Source of the DNA: Streptomyces asiaticus
Lineage (GTDB): Bacteria; Actinomycetota; Actinomycetes; Streptomycetales; Streptomycetaceae
DNA length: 64,000 nucleotides
Reading direction: 5' to 3'
Assembly (NCBI RefSeq): GCF_018138715.1
Contig: NZ_JAGSHX010000006.1
Coordinates: 9,238,001 to 9,302,000 of the forward strand
The notes below the pieces were generated by a model. It saw only the letters and a list, made by a program, of their open reading frames with translations, had not been told where the DNA came from and searched no databases. Below, one piece after another: positions 41,985 to 50,547 of this stretch (within the stretch, counting starts at the first letter, position 1; each line of letters begins with the position of its first letter). Position numbers and translations under genes: made by a program.

Positions 41985-43424
41985 TCACCAGCCGAGATAG
42001 ACAGATTTCGACCAGGTGAAGAACTCCACCGCGGTCGGCCCCTGTTCGCGGAAGGTATTGGTGGAGGAGTCCTTGACCCCGCCGAACGGGACGTTCAAAT
42101 CGAGCCCGGTCGTGGGACGATTGACCTTGACAACTCCTGCTTGCGCCCTTGCCACGAAATGCTGGGCGGCCGTCAGATCCCGGGTGCAGATACTTGCCGC
42201 GAGGCCGTACACCGAATCGTTGACCAGGCTGATGGCCTCGTCCAGGCCCTCGGCCGGGAGCACCGCCACCACCGGGCCGAAGATCTCGTCCCGGGCCGAG
42301 GAGTGGCCGGGGCCGACTCCCGCGAGCACCGTCGGTGCCAGGAACAGCCCGTCCGGCGCCACTCCGCCCGTGACGACGGTGGCGCCCTCGGCCCGTGCCC
42401 GCTCCACCGCCGCCACATCCGTCTCCAGTTGAGAGGCGCTGACCACGGGGCCCATCGCCGTCCCTGCCACGAGCCCGTCGGCCGGCCGGTAGCGGTCGGC
42501 CTGTGCGGCCAGCGCCTCGACGAACGCGTCATGCACCCCCGGGGTGCAGATGATCCGCGAAGAGGCCGTGCACGCCTGCCCGGTGAGACCGAAGCCCCCC
42601 GCCGCCGCCAGCGCGGCGGCCTGCTCCACATCGGCGTCGTCCAGCACCACCACGGCGTTCTTACCGCCCATCTCCAGCTGGACCCGGCCGTGACGGCGCT
42701 CGACCGTCTCACGGATCCGGTTGCCCACACCGGTGGAACCGGTGAAGGAGACCGCCGCCACCCGCGGGTCGGCGACCAGCGCCTCACCCACCACCGACCC
42801 CTTGCCGTGCACCACGTTCAGCACTCCGGGCGGCAGACCCGCCTCCGTCAGCGCCGTCGTGAGATGGCGCACCGACACCGGTGTCAGCTCGGCGGGCTTG
42901 ATGACCACGCTGTTCCCGCTCACCAGGGCGGGCGCCATCTTCCAGGCCGGGATGGCGATGGGGAAGTTCCACGGGGTGATCAGCCCGGCCACCCCCATCG
43001 GTTCCAGCCGGGTGTGCACCGTCGTATCGGGCGTGGCGCTGGGGAACGTCCGCCCGCCCAGCCGCCAGCCCGCGGAGCCGAAGTAGCGCAGGACGTCGAT
43101 GGCGCGCCGCACCTCGCCGCGCGCCTCGGCCAGGGTCTTGCCCTCCTCCCGGGTCAGATCGCGGGCCGCTGCCTCATGCCGGCCGCGCAGGATCTCCGCC
43201 GCGTCCATCAGGACGGTGCCCCGCGCCGGGGCCGGCAGCGCCGCCCAGCCGGGCTGCGCACCCTCGGCGGCGGTGACCGCCTCGGTCACCGCGGCCGCGT
43301 CGGAGGCGGGGGTCACGGCCACGAGATCAGTGGGATCCGCGGGGTTGCGGCGCTCGACCGTGGGTTCCCCCGCCGCCGAACCGGCGAGGTGGTTGGCTAT
43401 CCGCACAGTGCCGGACTCGGTCAT
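41985..43424 (-). CDS. NAD(P)-dependent aldehyde dehydrogenase (semialdehyde type)
   Basis: The 479-residue protein has the ALDH fold with intact active site: ITPWNFPIAIPAWKMAPAL, catalytic Glu in QLEMGGKNAV, and Cys in TGQACTASSR. The C-terminus (VKVNRPTTGLDLNVPFGGVKDS ... FFTWSKSVYL) resembles alpha-ketoglutaric-semialdehyde and related dicarboxylic-semialdehyde dehydrogenases. In the operon it could oxidise a semialdehyde released by the DHDPS-like lyase or by transamination. The ATG lies 31 bases after the SDR stop, and the importer genes follow, so it is in the same catabolic unit. Confidence 0.9.
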   Translation of the reverse strand: MTESGTVRIANHLAGSAAGEPTVERRNPADPTDLVAVTPASDAAAVTEAVTAAEGAQPGWAALPAPARGTVLMDAAEILRGRHEAAARDLTREEGKTLAEARGEVRRAIDVLRYFGSAGWRLGGRTFPSATPDTTVHTRLEPMGVAGLITPWNFPIAIPAWKMAPALVSGNSVVIKPAELTPVSVRHLTTALTEAGLPPGVLNVVHGKGSVVGEALVADPRVAAVSFTGSTGVGNRIRETVERRHGRVQLEMGGKNAVVVLDDADVEQAAALAAAGGFGLTGQACTASSRIICTPGVHDAFVEALAAQADRYRPADGLVAGTAMGPVVSASQLETDVAAVERARAEGATVVTGGVAPDGLFLAPTVLAGVGPGHSSARDEIFGPVVAVLPAEGLDEAISLVNDSVYGLAASICTRDLTAAQHFVARAQAGVVKVNRPTTGLDLNVPFGGVKDSSTNTFREQGPTAVEFFTWSKSVYLGW

Positions 43425-43455
43425 CGGTGGGCCTCTCGGTTCATCACGCCGCGGA

Positions 43456-44229
43456 TCACAGACTGCGCACCAGACCGCCGTCGCAGCGCACGGCGGTACC
43501 GGTCAGATACGAGGCGGGCGCCCCGCACAGGAATGCGGCCACGGCGCCGAACTCGGCGGTGGTGCCGTACCGTCCGGCCGGGATCGTGGCTCGTGAGGCG
43601 GCCGCCACCGCCTCGGTGGTGCGCCCCTCCCGCTCGGCCTTGGCCGCGTCCAACCGGGCGACCCGGTCGGTGGCGATCCGGCCCGGCAGCAGCAGGTTGA
43701 CGGTCACCCCGTCCGCGGCGGTCTCCGCGGCCAGCGTCTTGAGATACCCGGCCAGCGCCGCCCGGCCCGCGTTGGACAGGGCGAGGCCCGGCAGCGGCGC
43801 GGTGACACCGCTGGAACCGATCGCCAGAATCCTGCCCCAGCGGCGTTCGCGCATCGCGGGCAGCGCCGCCGTGACCAGGCGCGCCTGCGCGAGCAGCAGA
43901 CTCTCCGCCGCCCGGGCCAGATCGGTGTCGTCGACCCCGGCCGCCGGGCCCGGTTTAGGACCGGGGCCGTTGAGGACGAGGATGTCCACGTGCCCGTATG
44001 CCGCATACGCCGCGTCCATGAGGGCGCGCGGGCCGTTCGGCGTGGTGAGGTCCGCCTCGACACCGATCGCCTCGGGCAGCCCGGCGGCCACCTTCTCGGC
44101 GACTTCCCCGCGCCTGCCGGAGACCACCACCCGTGCCCCCTCATCGGCCAGTGCCTCCGCCACCGCGCGGCCGAGCCCTCCGGTGGACGCGGCGACGACG
44201 GCCGTACGTCCCGTCAGCCCCAGATCCAT
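43456..44229 (-). CDS. Short-chain dehydrogenase/reductase of the catabolic locus
   Basis: The 257-residue SDR has the nucleotide-binding turn ASTGGLGRAVAEAL, LVLNGPG in place of NNAG, Ser in IGSSGVTAP and a C-terminal LTGTAVRCDGGLV. The usual YxxxK reads LSNAGRAAL around residues 150-160, so the catalytic Tyr is replaced or displaced. This is seen in the atypical SDRs sometimes annotated as 3-oxoacyl reductase-like. It shares a base with the DHDPS-family stop, so it is coupled to it. The likely role is oxidation or reduction of a ring-opened or CoA-bound intermediate. Confidence 0.8.
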   Translation of the reverse strand: MDLGLTGRTAVVAASTGGLGRAVAEALADEGARVVVSGRRGEVAEKVAAGLPEAIGVEADLTTPNGPRALMDAAYAAYGHVDILVLNGPGPKPGPAAGVDDTDLARAAESLLLAQARLVTAALPAMRERRWGRILAIGSSGVTAPLPGLALSNAGRAALAGYLKTLAAETAADGVTVNLLLPGRIATDRVARLDAAKAEREGRTTEAVAAASRATIPAGRYGTTAEFGAVAAFLCGAPASYLTGTAVRCDGGLVRSL

Positions 44230-45149
44230 CAGCGCGCCCCTTCCAGCACGCGCTCCGCCGGGGGCAGCGCGGTGAGATGGCGAAGGAGCTGAGGGACGAG
44301 GCTCTCGGGGAGCGCACGGGCGGGCGGCCGGACCTCGGCCTCCATGATCAGACCGCGCTGCCGGAGCGCCTCCTTGCGCAGCGCGAGCCCGATCCCGACC
44401 TGCGCCTCGAAGTTGACCAGCGGCAGATAGGGCAGATACGCCTCGCGCGCCGCCTCGTACCCACCGGATCGGTAGGCTTCGACGCAGGCGATGAGCCCTT
44501 CGGGTGCCGAGAAACCGGTCATCGCCCCGGCGGCCCCCGCGGCCAGTTCGTCCAGCAGACCGAGCCCGCCGAGCCCGCCGAAGACGGGGATGTCGGTCTG
44601 TTCCGCCAGGACGCCGATGACGGCGGGCGTCGGTGGCGCCTCCGCCTTCACCCCGACCGCCGACGGCACCCGGCGCACCACGGCCGCCAGGTCCCCGGGG
44701 CGGATGGAGACTCCGCTGGCCGCCGGATAGTCCTGGATGACGAGCCCGAGGCCGGTGGCCTCGTGCACGGCGTTGAAATGGGCCGTGACCGTCTGTGGAA
44801 GCGGGGAGTTGACCTGGGCCATCAGCCCGGCGACCCGGTCGCCCGCCACCTCGCCGATCAGCTCGGCCTCCTCGACGACCGGCGCTGTGGACAGACCGGT
44901 GGCCCCGACCACCAGCGGCAGATCGACGGTGTCGCGGACGACCTCCAGGACGGCACGGCGCTCGGCACGTGAGAGCTGGGCGGCCTCGCCGAAGACGCCG
45001 AGCACGGTCAGCCCGGTGACACCGAGCTCCGCATAACGCTCGACCAGGCGGGCCAGGGCCGATTCATCGACATCGAGGGTCGAGCCGGCGAAGGGTGTCG
45101 CCACGACGCCCCAGACGCCGGGCGGCAGTGGCCGCGGTGGGATGGACAT
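44229..45149 (-). CDS. DHDPS/N-acetylneuraminate-lyase-family aldolase or dehydratase
   Basis: The 306-residue class I aldolase-type barrel has the pyruvate-binding pattern of the family: GVFGEAAQLSRAERR in the substrate-loop position, catalytic Tyr in VIQDYP and Schiff-base Lys in VGVKAEAPP. The usual GTTGE loop is changed to GVFGEA, so it is not a canonical DapA. Members cleave or dehydrate 2-oxo acids such as 2-keto-3-deoxy sugars or related dicarboxylates. With the semialdehyde dehydrogenase nearby, a dehydratase/decarboxylase giving a semialdehyde is an attractive pairing. It has a GGAGAG ribosome site. Confidence 0.85.
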   Translation of the reverse strand: MSIPPRPLPPGVWGVVATPFAGSTLDVDESALARLVERYAELGVTGLTVLGVFGEAAQLSRAERRAVLEVVRDTVDLPLVVGATGLSTAPVVEEAELIGEVAGDRVAGLMAQVNSPLPQTVTAHFNAVHEATGLGLVIQDYPAASGVSIRPGDLAAVVRRVPSAVGVKAEAPPTPAVIGVLAEQTDIPVFGGLGGLGLLDELAAGAAGAMTGFSAPEGLIACVEAYRSGGYEAAREAYLPYLPLVNFEAQVGIGLALRKEALRQRGLIMEAEVRPPARALPESLVPQLLRHLTALPPAERVLEGAR

Positions 45150-45209
45150 GAGTTCTCTCCTCGCTGTTCGGCCCGTTCCGGTGGCCGTGGCATTCGATCG
45201 GGGGCGGGT

Positions 45210-46019
45210 TCAGCGGCCGGGCCAGGCGGGCGGACGCTTCTCCTGGAAGGCGCGTACGCCCTCCGCCGCGTCCTCGCTGTCCACCGCGTCCATCAGCGCG
45301 GGCAGCCGCAGCGCGTGCGCCTGACGGGCGGTGAGCCCGGCCCCGGCGCGCGCCATCTGTTTGATCGCGCGCAGCGACACCGGCGAGCAGGCGAGCACCT
45401 CGGCGAGCCAGCGATCCACCGCCTCGTCGAGCCGCTCCCCGGGCACGACCTCGTTCACCAGGCCCATCCGGTACAGCTCCGCGGCCGGGACTTTGCGGCC
45501 GGTGAGCAGCAGCCCCATGGCCTGGGTGTGCGGAATCCGCTCCATGAGCCGGAACACCCCTCCGTCGAGGGGGATGCGCCCGACCCTGGGCTCGGTGAGG
45601 CCGAACCGCGCATGTTCGGCGGCGACCACGATGTCGCAGCCCAGCACCATCTCCATGCCACCGCCCAGGGCATAGCCGTTGACCCTCGCGATGACCGGGA
45701 CATCGAGGGTCTCGCGCAGGCTCAGGGCCCCGAAGCCATCGGGGTCCAGCCCGGCCCAGTACTCCAGACCGCTCTTGGCGGTCGCGCCCGCCGACATGTC
45801 GGCCCCGGTGGAGAACGCCCGCTCGCCCGCCCCGGTGACGACGACCGCGCGGATGCCGCGGTCGGCCTCGATCTCGGCCCAGATCTCCTTCAGCCGCTCG
45901 GTGGTGGCCCGGTCCACGGCGTTGAGGACCCGGGGGCGGTCGATGACGACCCGCGCCACCCGCCCGTCGTGCTCCCGTACGCAGCGCACCTCGTCGCGCA
46001 CCGCCTCGTCGCCGCTCAT
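45210..46019 (-). CDS. Enoyl-CoA hydratase/isomerase-family (crotonase) protein
   Basis: The 269-residue crotonase-fold protein has GAGERAFSTGADMS (oxyanion hole) and GYALGGGMEMVLGCD with the first acidic residue. The second acidic region reads GLTEPRVGRIPLDGGVF, like carnitinyl-CoA or other non-fatty enoyl-CoA hydratases. It overlaps the CoA-transferase gene by four bases. The pair suggests that a carboxylic acid is activated by CoA transfer and then hydrated or isomerised. It could also act as a hydrolase or decarboxylase, as crotonases often do. Confidence 0.88.
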   Translation of the reverse strand: MSGDEAVRDEVRCVREHDGRVARVVIDRPRVLNAVDRATTERLKEIWAEIEADRGIRAVVVTGAGERAFSTGADMSAGATAKSGLEYWAGLDPDGFGALSLRETLDVPVIARVNGYALGGGMEMVLGCDIVVAAEHARFGLTEPRVGRIPLDGGVFRLMERIPHTQAMGLLLTGRKVPAAELYRMGLVNEVVPGERLDEAVDRWLAEVLACSPVSLRAIKQMARAGAGLTARQAHALRLPALMDAVDSEDAAEGVRAFQEKRPPAWPGR

Positions 46020-47206
46020 CGCAGCACCCCCGCCTCGCGCAGCGCACGCAGCCGGGCCGCGTCGTAACCGGCCTCGCCCAGCACCTCGTCACCGTGGACC
46101 CCGAGCCCTGGAGGCACCCTGCGCACCTCGGCCGGGGTGGCGGACAGATGCACCGGATTGCCCAGGACCCGCACCGAGCCCTCGGTGGGGTGTTCCATCT
46201 CGACGATCATGCCGTTGACGATGGTCTGTTCATCGCGGAGCGCCTCCTCCATGGTGCGCACGGGCGCGCAGAGCAGGTCCTGTGCCTCCAGCCGCTTCAT
46301 CCAGTGGGCGGTGCTCCCGGTGGCGAACCGCTCGGCGAACAGCCGCCGCAGCTCGGGGCGGTGCTGCTGCTGTCCCTCCGCGGTGGCGTACTCCGGGCGG
46401 AGCGAAAGGTCCTCGCCGATCTCCAGGGCGGCGCAGATGTCCCGAAGCGGGTTCTGTTTGAACGCTCCGACCATGACCACGGCGCCATCGGTGGTCTGAT
46501 ACGCCCCGGTGAGCGGCATCGCGGCCCAGTTGATCTCCGCGTCCCGGTTCATCCGGGTGGCCGCCTCCTGCATCTGCATATGGAGGATGGAGTCGTACAT
46601 GGCGATCTCCACCTTCTGCCCCTCCCCGGTGTGTTCCCGGTGGAGCAGCGCCAGGAGGATGCCCTGCACCATGTGCATGCCCGTGGTGTAGTCGCACAGG
46701 CTGGTCGGATAGATGCTGACCGGAGTGTCGTCGGAGGCCCTGCGCCACATGACGCCGGTGTACGCCTGCGTCAGGATGTCCTGGCCGCCCTTGTGGGCGT
46801 ACGGGCCCTTCTCCCCGAATCCGGTCGCGGAGGCCCAGATGACGCGGGGGTTGACGGCACGCAGCGCCTCGTAGCCGAAGCCGATCCGGTCCATGACGCC
46901 GGCCCGGAAGTTGGAGGTCACGACGTCGGCGCGGGCGACGAGGTCGAGAACCGCCCGCTTGCCCTCCTCGGTCCTGGTGTCGATGCTGACGCTGCGCTTG
47001 TTGCGGTTGATGCTCCAGAAGACGGGGTTGTCGAGGCCCGCCTCGTCGGGAAAGGAGGTGCGGGACAGATCGCCGGTGCCGGGGCGCTCGATCTTGATCA
47101 CGTCCGCGCCGAAGTCGCCGAGCATCTGGGTGCAGGACGGTCCGGCGTACACCTGGGTGAAGTCGACGACGACCACACCGTCGAGCGGGAGCCGTCGGGT
47201 GCTCAT
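46016..47206 (-). CDS. CaiB/BaiF-family (class III) CoA-transferase
   Basis: The 396-residue protein starts LPLDGVVVVDFTQVYAGPSCTQMLGDFGADVIKIE, the hallmark N-terminus of class III CoA-transferases. It continues with FWSINRNKRSVSIDT and the catalytic Asp in LCDYTTGMHMVQG. The family moves CoA between carboxylic acids such as carnitine, formate/oxalate or succinate and aromatic or branched acids. It overlaps both the FAD oxidoreductase and the enoyl-CoA hydratase genes, so the three are co-translated. This places a CoA-thioester stage in the pathway. Confidence 0.93.
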   Translation of the reverse strand: MSTRRLPLDGVVVVDFTQVYAGPSCTQMLGDFGADVIKIERPGTGDLSRTSFPDEAGLDNPVFWSINRNKRSVSIDTRTEEGKRAVLDLVARADVVTSNFRAGVMDRIGFGYEALRAVNPRVIWASATGFGEKGPYAHKGGQDILTQAYTGVMWRRASDDTPVSIYPTSLCDYTTGMHMVQGILLALLHREHTGEGQKVEIAMYDSILHMQMQEAATRMNRDAEINWAAMPLTGAYQTTDGAVVMVGAFKQNPLRDICAALEIGEDLSLRPEYATAEGQQQHRPELRRLFAERFATGSTAHWMKRLEAQDLLCAPVRTMEEALRDEQTIVNGMIVEMEHPTEGSVRVLGNPVHLSATPAEVRRVPPGLGVHGDEVLGEAGYDAARLRALREAGVLR

Positions 47207-48570
47207 GCGGCCGCCTCACTGTTCGTCTCGTCGATCGTGGCGTTCTCCGAGGGGACGTCGCCCGGGTCGGCACCCTGGTCGCGCATCAGCTTCCGGATGT
47301 CCCGCGTCGGCACGTCGCGGACGAGGATGCCGCGATCGGCCGCGATGCTCGCGGCGATACCCGTGGCCTGGCCCATCGCCATGCAGGGCGGAATCTCCCG
47401 GGACATCCGCTGGGCGTCCGGGGTGGCCGAGTAGTGCCGCCCGGCGACGAGGAGCTGGTCGACGCTCCGCGGAACGAACGACCGATAGGGGTAGTAGTAG
47501 TCACGGCCGCGGGCGACGGTGTCGGGAAAGTGGCGGCGCGAGACGATGTCGTCCTTGGTGACGACGTACTCCCCGTCGAGCAGCCGGGTCTGCCGGACGC
47601 CCATCTGCTCGGCGACGTCGAGCAGATAGCAGCTCTCGAAGCCGGGGAGGTATTGCCTGGCGTACTCCACCACGGCTCCCATCCGTGCCCTGGCGTCGAA
47701 CTCCGCCTCGGTCAGGGAGGTCGGGTCGGCGCCGTCGTAGCCGGTCAGATGCGGGCAGTTGCACCACACGACGCCCGGGACGGGGGTCTTGAGCCACCAC
47801 AGGTCCCAGGCGCCGCCGAGCATGCGCTTGATCTTGCGGTTGACGGCCCGGAACTCAACGGGATTCTCCGTCTCGAAACGCTGCGCCGCGTCGGTGTCCA
47901 CACCTCCGAGGCGGGAGACGAGGGTGACGATGTACCGGCCTTCGGTGTACGGGGCTCCGGCGCGCGAGGCCACGTCGATGTCCCCGCTGGTGTCGATGAC
48001 GACATCACCGAGGACGGCCTGTGGGCCCGCCTTGGTCTCGCACACCACGCCCTTGATCGCGCCGTCCTGGATCACCGGCCGGGAGAACCAGCTGTGCAGC
48101 CGCAGGTGGACACCGCTCTCGCGCACCAGGTCGTTGGAGACCCGCTTCCAGCCGTCCGGGTCGAAGGCGACGGCGTAGCAGATGGGCTTGGGGCTGGCGT
48201 GGGAGTGGAAGTCGAAGGCGCCCCAGCGGCTCCACTTGGCCCATGCCTCGGGCGAGGAGACCCGCTCCTCCGGGGGCGGGTAGACGGCCAGGTCCATGGC
48301 GGCCATGCGCTCGACGTACTCATCCACCACACCGCTCACGGTGATCTCATCGGCGTTGCACATGTCGTCGAGCACCAGGACCATACCGCCGGAGGCGAGG
48401 CCGCCGAGCGCCGCATAGCGCTCCAGGAGTGTCACCTCGGCACCGGCCCGTGCGGCGGCGACCGCGGCGCTGACCCCCGCCGGGCCTCCGCCCACCACCA
48501 CGACGTCACTGCGGCGCACGATCGGTGCGTCGATGGCCTCCAGGGTCACGGACCCATTGAGGTCGGCCAC
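47203..48570 (-). CDS. FAD-dependent oxidoreductase (PF12831-type)
   Basis: The protein has 455 residues from a GTG with AAGGAG five bases upstream; earlier in-frame sequence is non-coding. The ADP-binding motif VVVVGGGPAGVSAAVAAARAGA is near residue 22, followed by TLLERYAALGGLASGG. A second dinucleotide-type region (DVVIDTSGDIDVASRAG) and the late LLVAGRHYSATPDAQRMSREIPPCMAMGQATG segment are typical of FAD-dependent oxidoreductases found with dicarboxylate or heterocycle catabolic genes. It is the first structural gene of the minus-strand operon, so it may start substrate oxidation. Its electron acceptor is unknown. Confidence 0.9.
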   Translation of the reverse strand: MADLNGSVTLEAIDAPIVRRSDVVVVGGGPAGVSAAVAAARAGAEVTLLERYAALGGLASGGMVLVLDDMCNADEITVSGVVDEYVERMAAMDLAVYPPPEERVSSPEAWAKWSRWGAFDFHSHASPKPICYAVAFDPDGWKRVSNDLVRESGVHLRLHSWFSRPVIQDGAIKGVVCETKAGPQAVLGDVVIDTSGDIDVASRAGAPYTEGRYIVTLVSRLGGVDTDAAQRFETENPVEFRAVNRKIKRMLGGAWDLWWLKTPVPGVVWCNCPHLTGYDGADPTSLTEAEFDARARMGAVVEYARQYLPGFESCYLLDVAEQMGVRQTRLLDGEYVVTKDDIVSRRHFPDTVARGRDYYYPYRSFVPRSVDQLLVAGRHYSATPDAQRMSREIPPCMAMGQATGIAASIAADRGILVRDVPTRDIRKLMRDQGADPGDVPSENATIDETNSEAAA

Positions 48571-48817
48571 GTTGTCTCCTTTCGAATACGGCGTCGCGTC
48601 ACCGGACGTCCGTGTACCTCGGGGAGGGGAGGACGGCGCACGGCGCCCGGAGGGAACGCCGGACACATGGCCGTACCGCGAGGTGAGCCGGGGAACGCCG
48701 CCGCCCTGATGGCCGGGCGGAAAGCGGGAAGAGAGGGGAAGCACGAGTGGCGTGGGCGACGCTGCCCTGACCCGTACCGGATCGGGAGATGGGGTGGAAC
48801 GGCCCGACGGCCTGGCT

Positions 48818-49426
48818 CTACCAGGTGGGCGGGGTGATCACCCAGATCGCGGTCGACGGCTCATCGCCGACCGCGACGTACCAGTGCGGAATGCTCGACG
48901 AGTAGGTGATGGAGTCGCCCGCCTCGAGCCGGTGCCGGACACCGTCGAGGAAGACGTCCTTCACCCCGGACAGAACGATGCCGAACTCCTCGCCGTTGTG
49001 CCGGAAGGGAGTACCGCTGGTGTCATGGCCGGGCTCCGTTTCCACCCAGACCACTTCGAGCGCCCCTTTCAGCGACGGAGTGAGGAGCTGGTAACGGGCA
49101 CCGTCGAGCTTTTCATTTCCATGCCATTCCAGAGTGCGGCGCTCTTTTGCGCGCACCACGGGACTGGCCGGGGTTTCACCATGGAAAAGCCGACCGATCG
49201 GCACATCGAGCCCATGGGCCAATTGGATCAGACTTGCGAAGGAAGGATTTCCCTTTCCTCGCTCCAGCAGACTGATGAGGCCCGTGCTCACATTCGATCG
49301 ACTGCTCAGCTCCTCCAGGGTGAGTCCGAGATGCTTGCGGAGGGATCGGATCTGTTCGCCCAACGAGGCGATGGACGCATCGGCGTCGGGACGGTTGTCC
49401 TTGTCGCCCGCGTTGCTGCTGCTCAT
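48818..49426 (-). CDS. XRE-cupin transcriptional regulator of the catabolic locus
   Basis: The 202-residue protein has an N-terminal XRE HTH (GEQIRSLRKHLGLTLEELSSRSNVSTGLISLLERGKGNPSFASLIQLAHGL, residues about 22-75) and a C-terminal cupin (GHDTSGTPFRHNGEEFGIVLSGVKDVFL; HWYVAVG) that usually senses a small metabolite. It lies between the two divergent arms of the catabolic locus. A palindrome overlaps its own putative -10 region, so autorepression and control of the divergent arm are likely. The ATG has a GAGGAG ribosome site. The effector is presumably the imported compound or an early product. Confidence 0.92.
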   Translation of the reverse strand: MSSSNAGDKDNRPDADASIASLGEQIRSLRKHLGLTLEELSSRSNVSTGLISLLERGKGNPSFASLIQLAHGLDVPIGRLFHGETPASPVVRAKERRTLEWHGNEKLDGARYQLLTPSLKGALEVVWVETEPGHDTSGTPFRHNGEEFGIVLSGVKDVFLDGVRHRLEAGDSITYSSSIPHWYVAVGDEPSTAIWVITPPTW

Positions 49427-49704
49427 GCGTCGCTCCTCGTCCGGCCACCATGGAACGGTGACTTCACCATAATGAAGTTCTTCAACATGTCAAGGGGTGG
49501 CGTCCCGGTCCCCGGCGCCGGTCCCCGCCGCCCGGCCCATGACTGACGGCCTGTCGGATTTTTACCGACGGGAAACGCAAAAGAAACTCGCAGAATATTG
49601 CGGTGGCCATTTACGGACTCGTACTTTCGGCTTACGGTCTTGCCGCAGCCGTTTATCCCTGTCCCAGCCCGCGACCCGTCGCGGTTTCATGAGGGAAGTT
49701 CATA
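49427..49704. other. Divergent control region of the catabolic locus
   Basis: The 278-bp spacer between the regulator and the amidohydrolase genes holds a predicted minus-strand promoter with an overlapping palindrome (separate entry). A second short inverted repeat, GTCGG-ATTTTTA-CCGAC, lies near 49554-49570 in an A/T-richer stretch. That stretch may contain the plus-strand promoter. No gene was found. Confidence 0.5.
49461..49493 (-). promoter_or_regulatory. Putative promoter of the XRE-cupin gene with overlapping operator
   Basis: On the minus strand TTGACA (49493-49488) is followed, after 16 bases, by TATGGT (49471-49466). The perfect palindrome ACTTCA-CCATAA-TGAAGT (49461-49478) overlaps this -10 element. 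Transcription would begin about 30 bases before the regulator start. This is the expected geometry for repression of its own promoter. Confidence 0.6.
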
Positions 49705-50547
49705 ATGGCCAATATCGTGCGCGCTGCCCTGGTCCAGACGAAGTGGACGGGCGACGGCGAATCAATGATCGAACTCCATGAGAAGTATGCCCGTACCGCC
49801 GCGGAACAGGGCGCCAAGGTGATCGGCTTCCAGGAGGTGTTCAACGCGCCGTACTTCTGCCAGGTGCAGGAGGCGGAACACTACCGGTGGGCGGAGGCGG
49901 TGCCGGACGGGCCGACCGTGCGGCGGATGCGGGCGCTCGCCCGGGAGACCGGGATGGTGATCGTCGTCCCCGTCTTCGAGCTCGAGCAGTCCGGCTTCTA
50001 CTACAACACCGCCGCCGTGATCGACGCGGACGGCAGCTACCTGGGCAAGTACCGCAAGCACCACATCCCGCAGGTCAAGGGGTTCTGGGAGAAGTACTAC
50101 TTCAAGCCGGGGAACCTGGGCTGGCCGGTGTTCGACACCGCCGTGGGCAAGGTCGGGGTATACATCTGCTATGACCGCCACTTCCCCGAGGGCTGGCGCG
50201 AGCTGGGTCTGGCGGGGGCGCAGCTGGTCTACAACCCCTCGGCCACCTCCCGGGGCCTGTCGGCCTACCTCTGGCAGCTGGAGCAGCCCGCCGCGGCCGT
50301 CGCCAACGAGTACTTCATCGCCGCGATCAACCGCGTCGGCACCGAGGAGTACGGCGACAACGACTTCTACGGCACCAGCTACTTCGTCGATCCGCGCGGT
50401 CAGTTCGTCGGCGATGTGGCCAGTGACAAGGAGGAAGAGCTGATCGTCCGCGACCTCGACTTCGGCCTGATCGACGAGGTGCGCCAGCAGTGGGCGTTCT
50501 ACCGCGACCGGCGGCCCGACGCCTACGAGGGGCTGGTGCGGCCGTGA
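49705..50547 (+). CDS. Nitrilase-superfamily N-carbamoyl amidohydrolase (beta-ureidopropionase-like)
   Basis: The 280-residue protein has the complete nitrilase triad: Glu44 in FQEVF, Lys118 in KYRKHHIP and Cys155 in YICYDRHFPE. The KHHIPQVKGFWEKYYFKPG segment is typical of N-carbamoyl-beta-alanine and N-carbamoyl-putrescine amidohydrolases. It should release ammonia and CO2 from a carbamoylated amino acid produced by the next gene's enzyme, to which it is coupled by a GTGA overlap. It has a GAGGGAAG ribosome site. It leads the plus-strand arm of the catabolic locus. Confidence 0.92.
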   Translation: MANIVRAALVQTKWTGDGESMIELHEKYARTAAEQGAKVIGFQEVFNAPYFCQVQEAEHYRWAEAVPDGPTVRRMRALARETGMVIVVPVFELEQSGFYYNTAAVIDADGSYLGKYRKHHIPQVKGFWEKYYFKPGNLGWPVFDTAVGKVGVYICYDRHFPEGWRELGLAGAQLVYNPSATSRGLSAYLWQLEQPAAAVANEYFIAAINRVGTEEYGDNDFYGTSYFVDPRGQFVGDVASDKEEELIVRDLDFGLIDEVRQQWAFYRDRRPDAYEGLVRP

